Shown piece after piece: positions 1 through 3,670 of a stretch of DNA of 6,028 nt. The notes beneath the pieces were generated by a model. The model did no database searches and was not told where the DNA came from. It saw nothing but the letters and a program-made list of their open reading frames with translations. A program made the position numbers and the translations under genes. How positions within the stretch are numbered: the stretch's first letter is position 1; each line of letters begins with the position of its first letter. The stretch is from an uncultured Faecalibacterium sp. Lineage in GTDB: Bacteria; Bacillota; Clostridia; Oscillospirales; Ruminococcaceae. The DNA lies in NCBI GenBank assembly GCA_934518555.1, contig CAKSXW010000078.1:1-6028 (forward strand), written 5' to 3'.

Positions 1-31
1 GAAAATAGGTTCCGTTACAAGTTTTTCGATA

Positions 32-48
32 TTGTTCAATTTTCAAGG
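32..48 (-). promoter_or_regulatory. boxA-like sequence of an rRNA leader
   Basis: Minus strand reads CCTTGAAAATTGAACAA. This resembles the (T)CTTTGAAAACTGAACAA element that is usual in leaders and spacers of Firmicutes rRNA operons, where it acts in Nus-dependent antitermination. It lies about 35 bases into the predicted P2 transcript. The match is by memory of the family pattern, and the RNA gene itself is not in the window. Confidence 0.55.
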
Positions 49-59
49 TCCTGTGCGCC

Positions 60-76
60 TCAGCCTTAGCGGCTGA
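60..76 (-). other. Leader hairpin downstream of P2
   Basis: A 6-bp stem (TCAGCC/GGCTGA, 60-65 and 71-76) with a five-base loop would form at the very 5' end of the P2 transcript. It has no U-run after it, so it is not a terminator. It may protect or shape the RNA leader. Confidence 0.5.
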
Positions 77-86
77 CAGCTTATTA

Positions 87-115
87 ATTTTATCACTTTC
101 GTGATAAGTTGTCAA
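87..115 (-). promoter_or_regulatory. SigA-type promoter P2, consensus -35, stable-RNA operon
   Basis: Minus strand: -35 TTGACA (115-110), a perfect match; 17-base spacer (109-93); -10 TAAAAT (92-87). The DNA just upstream (about 140-118) is rich in A-tracts (CAAAAATCTTTTCAAAAAATG), like a UP element. Expected start of transcription is G80 or A81. The strength, the tandem arrangement with P1 and the downstream boxA-like leader together suggest an rRNA operon whose first gene lies beyond the left edge. Confidence 0.8.
90..107. repeat. Perfect inverted repeat inside the P2 promoter
   Basis: TTATCAC, four bases TTTC, GTGATAA: 7-bp arms at 90-96 and 101-107. One arm overlaps the first three bases of the P2 -10 box, and the rest fills most of the spacer. 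It could be an operator for a dimeric regulator or a chance palindrome. It lies upstream of the expected start site, so it would not be part of the P2 transcript, although it would be in a transcript from P1. Confidence 0.6.
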
Positions 116-224
116 GCATTTTTTGAAAAGATTTTTGAAGTTCTTGTCGAGCCTCTTGTTTCTTTACGTCTGAACGTTCCTTTTGAAGTTTTGCTTCTGT
201 GGGACGTCCGCCTGACAGTAATGT

Positions 225-253
225 ATTTTAGCACGGCTCCCTGCAAAAAGCAA
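225..253 (-). promoter_or_regulatory. SigA-type promoter P1 of a leftward stable-RNA operon
   Basis: Minus strand: -35 TTGCTT (253-248), exactly 17 bases, -10 TAAAAT (230-225). Upstream (about 275-254) is an A-rich stretch, AGAAAATATCGAAAAAAG, that could serve as an UP element. Expected start of transcription is near the A at 219. It lies about 85 bases beyond the sigF stop and 138 bases upstream of a second promoter of the same design. Confidence 0.7.
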
Positions 254-336
254 GACTTTTTTCGATATTTTCTGCAAGAAGTCCTTCTTTTTACTTTTTT
301 ACCAGTTTTTTCTGCTTGATTTAGCAGTTTCCACCC

Positions 337-1011
337 TCAATCCTCCAAAAGGCGGCTCCGCAGAAGGCACAGAATCTTCCGTTCCCTCCGGGAGATCTGC
401 ACCTGGGTGGTGTGGAGCACCTTTGCTGTTTCGCTTTGGGTCTTGTTGCCGTAGAACCGCAGCCGGATCAGCTGTCGGTCCTGTTCCGGCAAAGAGCGCA
501 GCACTGCTTCCAGGCTGATGTGCTCTGCCAGGGCTTCCTCTGGGGACTCCACAGGGATGTCCAGCTGATGGTCTTCTTGGTCCCGGTTTTCCGGCGTCAG
601 GCTCATGGCAGGCTGGGCGGCCTGGATAGCCATGGCCACATTCTCCACCGTCTCTCCCAGCTGTTCTGCCAGCTGAGAAAGGGTGGGCTCGGTGCCGCAC
701 AGCTTCAGGGTGTGCTCCCGGGCCGCCTGCACCCGCATCCCCAGCTCTTTCAGGGAGCGGCTTACCTTTACCGTGCCGCTTTCCCGGAACAGCTTTTTGA
801 TCTCCCCCAGGATCACCGGCACTGCATAGGTGGAAAAGCAGACGCCCCTTTGGGGGTCAAAGTTATCGCAGGCCTTGATGAGCCCCATGCACCCGGCACT
901 GTAAAGGTCGTCGTAGTCGATGCCTCGGCCCCGGAACCGTCCGGCGCAGGCGTGGGCCAGCCCCAGATTTTCTGTGATAAAGGTGTCTCGCCGGGTCTTG
1001 TCCCCTGTCAT
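337..1011 (-). CDS. sigF: RNA polymerase sigma factor SigF (SpoIIAC), short N-terminus
   Basis: Sigma-70 family factor for the first forespore-specific transcription programme; kept silent by SpoIIAB. At 224 residues it is about 30 shorter than B. subtilis SigF (255). Region 2 begins almost at once (ITENLGLAHACAGRFRGRGIDYDDLYSAGCMGLIKACDNFD, 12-52), followed by FSTYAVPVILGEIKKLFRESGTVKVSRSLKELG (59-91), which is nearly diagnostic for SigF. Region 3 covers about 92-140, and region 4 about 165-222 with the helix-turn-helix TQSETAKVLHTTQVQISRRERKIL. The start is secure: an in-frame TAG lies at 1030-1032, and no GTG or TTG occurs between it and the ATG. The Shine-Dalgarno is GGAAAGGCGG, 1030-1021. 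Only 21 bases separate it from spoIIAB. The related SigG is less likely, because the spoIIAA-spoIIAB context and GTVKVSRSLKEL favour SigF. Confidence 0.94.
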   Translation of the reverse strand: MTGDKTRRDTFITENLGLAHACAGRFRGRGIDYDDLYSAGCMGLIKACDNFDPQRGVCFSTYAVPVILGEIKKLFRESGTVKVSRSLKELGMRVQAAREHTLKLCGTEPTLSQLAEQLGETVENVAMAIQAAQPAMSLTPENRDQEDHQLDIPVESPEEALAEHISLEAVLRSLPEQDRQLIRLRFYGNKTQSETAKVLHTTQVQISRRERKILCLLRSRLLED

Positions 1012-1032
1012 ACTGCTTGTCCGCCTTTCCTA

Positions 1033-1473
1033 TTATGTAGACGCCCGGGCAGACAGCCGCTTGGTCAGCACCACCTTGGTGCCCTTGCCGGGGTGGGAGG
1101 TGACCTGCACCTTATCCATAAAGCTCTGCATCACTGCAAAGCCCAGGCCGGACCGTTCCTCCGGGTTTCCGGTGGTAAACAGTGGCTCCATGGCCCGGCC
1201 CACATCCGGGATGCCCACCCCTTTGTCGGTGACGGTCACCCGTACCTCCCGGTCCGGGTACACTGCCACCCGGAGCACCACCGGGCCGATGCAGTCCGGA
1301 TAGGCGTGGACGATGCAGTTGGTCACCGCCTCTGACACTGCCGTTTTCAGGTCTGCCAGCTGGGGCACCGTAGGGTCGTACCGGGCCACAAAGGCGGCGA
1401 CCACGCTGCGTGCGTAGGCCTCGTTGCTGCTGAGGGAATCAAACTGGATCTTCGTGGTGGTTTCCGCTTTCAT
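1033..1473 (-). CDS. spoIIAB: Anti-sigma F factor, serine kinase SpoIIAB
   Basis: GHKL-fold protein kinase and anti-sigma factor. It holds SigF inactive in the predivisional cell and mother cell, and phosphorylates SpoIIAA using ATP. Seen: N-box SEAVTNCIVHAY with the expected catalytic Glu48 and Mg-binding Asn52 (Glu46 and Asn50 in B. subtilis); Arg22, corresponding to Arg20; the DKGVGIPD G1 box at 83-90; PLFTTGNPEERSGLGFAVMQSFMD at 97-120, the ATP lid and G2 box; and a C-terminal GTKVVLTK strand. Three ATG codons stand in a row (1479, 1476, 1473). The third is chosen because GGAGG is seven bases away from it but only one or four from the others, and because it gives an MKxE start and 146 residues, exactly the B. 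subtilis length. With this start there is a two-base gap after the spoIIAA stop; with the first ATG the genes would overlap by four bases. Confidence 0.95.
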   Translation of the reverse strand: MKAETTTKIQFDSLSSNEAYARSVVAAFVARYDPTVPQLADLKTAVSEAVTNCIVHAYPDCIGPVVLRVAVYPDREVRVTVTDKGVGIPDVGRAMEPLFTTGNPEERSGLGFAVMQSFMDKVQVTSHPGKGTKVVLTKRLSARAST

Positions 1474-1475
1474 CA

Positions 1476-1793
1476 TCATTCCTCCGTTTCAGCTGTGTCC
1501 ACACAGCGGATGCCTGCCAGCTGCATCACCCGGCGCAGCTGGGCAGGGGCGTGTTGGATCTGCAGTGTGGTGCCCAGGGTCCGGGCCCCTCGCTGTCGGC
1601 CCAGGATCAGCCCGATGCCCGACGAATCCATGAACCCCACCCCTCCAAAATCCAGCACCATGGTCCGAGGGGTGCGGCAGACCAGGGCGTCGTCCAGCTG
1701 CAGCCGCAGGCTTTGGGCTGCGTCGTGGTCGATCTCCCCGGAAAGATAAGCGTACAGGGTCTCCCCTGCCGCCGTAAAGCTCACCGTTGCCAT
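1476..1793 (-). CDS. spoIIAA: Anti-sigma F factor antagonist SpoIIAA
   Basis: A 105-residue STAS-domain protein. In the forespore the unphosphorylated form binds the SpoIIAB-SigF complex and frees SigF; SpoIIAB inactivates it by phosphorylation and SpoIIE phosphatase reactivates it. The key motif LDFGGVGFMDSSGIGLILGR (47-66) is nearly identical to the family consensus, and the phosphoacceptor is Ser58 (codon at 1620-1622), the same number as in B. subtilis. The N-terminal strand YAYLSGEIDHDAAQSLR is also typical. The start at 1793 is chosen because MATVSFTAAGETLYAYL aligns with the STAS N-terminus, and AGGAAG sits five bases upstream, with a second AGGAG twelve bases upstream. The longer open frame to 2024 would run back through the terminator and the previous gene and is not plausible. 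It is the first gene of the spoIIA operon. Confidence 0.95.
   Translation of the reverse strand: MATVSFTAAGETLYAYLSGEIDHDAAQSLRLQLDDALVCRTPRTMVLDFGGVGFMDSSGIGLILGRQRGARTLGTTLQIQHAPAQLRRVMQLAGIRCVDTAETEE
1481..1485 (-). promoter_or_regulatory. Ribosome binding site deciding the spoIIAB start
   Basis: Minus-strand GGAGG lies inside the last codons of spoIIAA, just before three consecutive ATG codons. Spacings are one, four and seven bases to the first, second and third ATG, which favours the third. The spoIIAA TGA overlaps the ATG run, so the two proteins are likely made by coupled translation. Confidence 0.7.
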
Positions 1794-1818
1794 CTGTTCT
1801 TCCTGCTCCTTTCCGCTG

Positions 1819-1878
1819 TAAAAAAGAAAAGATCCCGTACACCTGCCTTCAGTGTACGGGATCTTGGTTTTATTTTTT
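1819..1878 (-). terminator. Strong intrinsic terminator, probably bidirectional
   Basis: A perfect 14-bp stem is formed by 1829-1842 and 1852-1865 around a 9-base loop. Read on the minus strand it is followed by a U-rich run (TTTCTTTTTT, 1828-1819); read on the plus strand it is followed by TTGGTTTTATTTTTT (1864-1878). It starts about 30 bases after the FolC homologue's stop and ends 26 bases before the spoIIAA start. It should close the valS operon, and it separates that operon from the sporulation operon. No plus-strand gene approaches it, so its plus-strand use is uncertain. Confidence 0.93.
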
Positions 1879-1893
1879 AGGGAAGGGTGTCGG

Positions 1894-3159
1894 TCACTGG
1901 TCTGCCAGCAGAGCCGCAGCCTCCAGGGCTGCCGCCTCACCGCCGCAGACCAGTAGGCCCCGGCGTGTGTTGGCATGGGCCAGGTCCACTGCCTCTGCCA
2001 TACTGCTGCACAGCTGAGCGTCAAAGTGGAACCGGGCCTTTTCCAGCAGCCGCTGGGTCAGGGTCTCGTCGCCCCCCACAGGGGTCACCAGATAGACCTT
2101 ATCAAAGGGGTTGTCGCTCATGCCCGGCATGGTGGACTTATCCTTTTTCTGCTCCTCAGGGGTCAGGCCGCTTTCCAGCACAGAGAAGAAGGCCTCGGCC
2201 CCCTCCTCCTCTGCCAGACCGATGATGGCGCTCATGTGGCGCACCTTGGCCATGTTCAGCACACGCAGCAGGGCAGCAGCCTGCTGGGGAGTCCGGCAGG
2301 CGTCCAGGATCACCAGGGGACGCTGGGAAAGCACCCGGATGCTGCTGCGGTTCTCCACCGCAGCCAGGCCCTCCAGAATAGGCTCATCGGGGATGTCCAC
2401 TCCCTTGCGGCAAAGGGCCAGAGCCAGCTCCACCGCCATGGCGGCGTTACCGGCGGCGTGGCGGCCCAAAAAGGCCAGGGGCACCGTGTAGCCGCCGTAG
2501 TCCACCCGGCTGGCAAACTTTTCTGCCTCCAAAAAGGTGATATCCTCCGGGTCCGGCACCACCAGCTCACAGTCACACTTTCCGGCAGCCACGATGAGCT
2601 CACTGAGCACTTCCTTGGGCTGCTCCGGAGCGGTAACGCAGATGGAGCCCTTTCGCATAACGCCAGCAGCCAGGGCTGCCAGACGTTCCACCGAGCGGCT
2701 GACGCCATCGGGGCCCACAGCGGTGACGGCGCACACCGGCATCTGGGGCAGGGCTGCCGCCAGGCCTGCGTCCGGCAGCTCCACCACCGCCAGGGTGCAG
2801 CCAGCCTCCCCAAAGACAGTGGCCGCCGCTGCCAGCTCCGCTGCCTGCAACGGCAGTTCCTCCCGGGCAGACAGGGCCTGGGCGGCCTGGATCAGCAGGG
2901 CTTCCTCCACCGGCTCCCCGGCCACCCGGAGACGGGCAGACAGGGGCTGGCACCCGGCGTGGTACACCCCGGCCCGGATGCCGGCAGCCTGGAGGATGGC
3001 AGCCAGCAGGGCCGCCACAGCGGTCTTGCCGGCGGTGCCGGACACCCCCACGAACTGCACCGCCCCGGCAGAGGCCGGCAGGGCCTGCTGCAGCTGCTGG
3101 GTGGTGGCAAAGCCCTCGGGCAGGGCTGCAAAATACTGATTTGCCTGTTGGATGGTCAT
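1894..3159 (-). CDS. Degenerate FolC / Mur-ligase family protein, possible pseudoenzyme
   Basis: A 421-residue protein with the size and block order of FolC (dihydrofolate/folylpolyglutamate synthase), the gene that also follows valS in Bacillus. Recognisable FolC landmarks: P-loop region FVGVSGTAGKTAVAALLAAIL (36-56); YHAGCQPLSARLRVAGEPVEE (66-86), which matches the YTSPHL...RI.NGEP.. block; AVTAVGPDGVSRSVERLAALAAGVMRKG (144-171), which matches the ITNIGLDH...IA.EKAGIIK.G block; PLAFLGRHAAGNAAMAVELALAL (227-249); ENRSSIRVLSQRPLVILDACRTPQQAAALL (269-298). Catalytic residues are largely missing: the P-loop is GTAGKTA instead of GTNGKGS, GLDH has become GPDG, the carbamylated Lys of the AEKAG block is replaced by Ala, and DGAHN has become DACRT. 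A charged insert-like loop (EEQKKDKSTMPGMSDN) lies at 335-350. The frame is intact and well kept, so it is probably expressed, but as a folate ligase it looks inactive. It could bind nucleotide or another ligand, or act on a different substrate. Start ATG at 3159 has a good Shine-Dalgarno. Confidence 0.85.
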   Translation of the reverse strand: MTIQQANQYFAALPEGFATTQQLQQALPASAGAVQFVGVSGTAGKTAVAALLAAILQAAGIRAGVYHAGCQPLSARLRVAGEPVEEALLIQAAQALSAREELPLQAAELAAAATVFGEAGCTLAVVELPDAGLAAALPQMPVCAVTAVGPDGVSRSVERLAALAAGVMRKGSICVTAPEQPKEVLSELIVAAGKCDCELVVPDPEDITFLEAEKFASRVDYGGYTVPLAFLGRHAAGNAAMAVELALALCRKGVDIPDEPILEGLAAVENRSSIRVLSQRPLVILDACRTPQQAAALLRVLNMAKVRHMSAIIGLAEEEGAEAFFSVLESGLTPEEQKKDKSTMPGMSDNPFDKVYLVTPVGGDETLTQRLLEKARFHFDAQLCSSMAEAVDLAHANTRRGLLVCGGEAAALEAAALLADQ

Positions 3160-3162
3160 TGG

Positions 3163-3669
3163 TTACTCCTTTTTACGATGATGAAACAGCAGCCTCCACA
3201 GCCCCATCAGCAGCAGTGCTGCCAGGATGCCTGCCAGCACCCCTGCCGAGTCCAGCCACACGTCGGTGACCTGGCTGCTGCGGCCCTCTGAGAACAGCTG
3301 GATGGTCTCATCAGTCAGGGCCGTGAGCACCCCTGCCAGCATGGGCACCGTGATGTGCCGCAGCGGATGGCGGCTGTACACTCGCATACAGAGCATCAGC
3401 AGAAAGCCTTCCAGCAGATACTCGCAAAAATGGGCCAGCTTCCGCACCAGGTGCATGGTAAGACGCTGGGCAAGGCCCGGCATCCCCAGACGGCGCAGCA
3501 CCGCCTGCAGCAGCTGCAGCACCCGGCCGCTGGAAACGCTGGAAACGTCGGCCACTGCCATGGAGTTGGAAAAGATGAACCAGATGCAGCCTGCCAGTGC
3601 CAGGGTGAACAGCACCCGTCCCCCCAGGACCCAGGGGGAAAGGCTCTGGGGCTCTTTTTCGTATTCCAT
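3163..3669 (-). CDS. VanZ-like family membrane protein
   Basis: Predicted 168-residue integral membrane protein of the VanZ-like family (PF04892 type), whose biochemical function is mostly unknown; VanZ itself gives low-level teicoplanin resistance. Family motifs seen: WFIFSNSM near residues 30-37, VRKLAHFCEY at 75-84, TDETIQLFSEGRSSQVTDVWLDSAGVLAG at about 119-147 (the conserved E/Q, GR, DV and G positions). Hydrophobic segments lie at about 14-36, 84-97, 105-120 and 136-162, giving four likely helices, and the tail is basic (HHRKKE). The ATG at 3669 is preferred: it follows the valS TAA by one base, and the open frame further upstream only overlaps the valS coiled coil and gives non-family residues. 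The Shine-Dalgarno is poor, so translation is probably coupled to valS. Its role beside valS and a folC homologue is unknown. Confidence 0.88.
   Translation of the reverse strand: MEYEKEPQSLSPWVLGGRVLFTLALAGCIWFIFSNSMAVADVSSVSSGRVLQLLQAVLRRLGMPGLAQRLTMHLVRKLAHFCEYLLEGFLLMLCMRVYSRHPLRHITVPMLAGVLTALTDETIQLFSEGRSSQVTDVWLDSAGVLAGILAALLLMGLWRLLFHHRKKE
3166..3170 (-). promoter_or_regulatory. Ribosome binding site of the FolC homologue, abutting the VanZ stop
   Basis: Minus-strand AGGAG lies six bases before the ATG at 3159. The TAA of the VanZ-like gene falls inside those six bases. A ribosome finishing the upstream gene therefore ends on this site, which suggests translational coupling and fixes the start codon. 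Confidence 0.75.
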
Positions 3670-3670
3670 C

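Larger units (their letters stand above)
1..336 (-). other. Gene-free AT-rich region: upstream region of a stable-RNA operon
   Basis: After the sigF stop the sequence changes sharply from GC-rich coding DNA to AT-rich DNA with no credible gene. It contains P1, P2, the P2 palindrome, the leader hairpin and the boxA-like element. It also holds a 12-base direct repeat TTTTTCGATATT (22-33 and 258-269) and a small palindrome AAGAAGTCCTTCTT (276-289). I see no hairpin followed by a U-run on the minus strand that would terminate sigF transcription. The 16S rRNA start sequence is not present, so that gene, if it is there, begins left of position 1. Confidence 0.7.

Noticed and set aside
276..289. Palindrome AAGAAGTCCTTCTT as a sigF terminator
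   Set aside because: The centre leaves only two bases for a loop and no U-run follows on the minus strand.
101..319. A 72-residue plus-strand open frame in the AT-rich region
   Set aside because: It crosses both predicted promoters, has no ribosome site that I can see, and its Phe/Leu-rich composition is what AT-rich DNA gives by chance.
412..1335. A 307-residue plus-strand open frame
   Set aside because: Antisense to sigF and spoIIAB, which are unmistakable; the translated sequence is low-complexity shadow.
1794..2024. N-terminal extension of spoIIAA to an ATG at 2024
   Set aside because: It would translate through the terminator and into the end of the FolC homologue, and SpoIIAA proteins are about 105-117 residues starting at the STAS strand.
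1975..3291. A 438-residue plus-strand open frame
   Set aside because: It lies antisense to the FolC homologue and part of the VanZ-like gene, is rich in His, Gln and Gly in the way of a GC-rich shadow frame, and resembles no family. The minus-strand genes explain the region.
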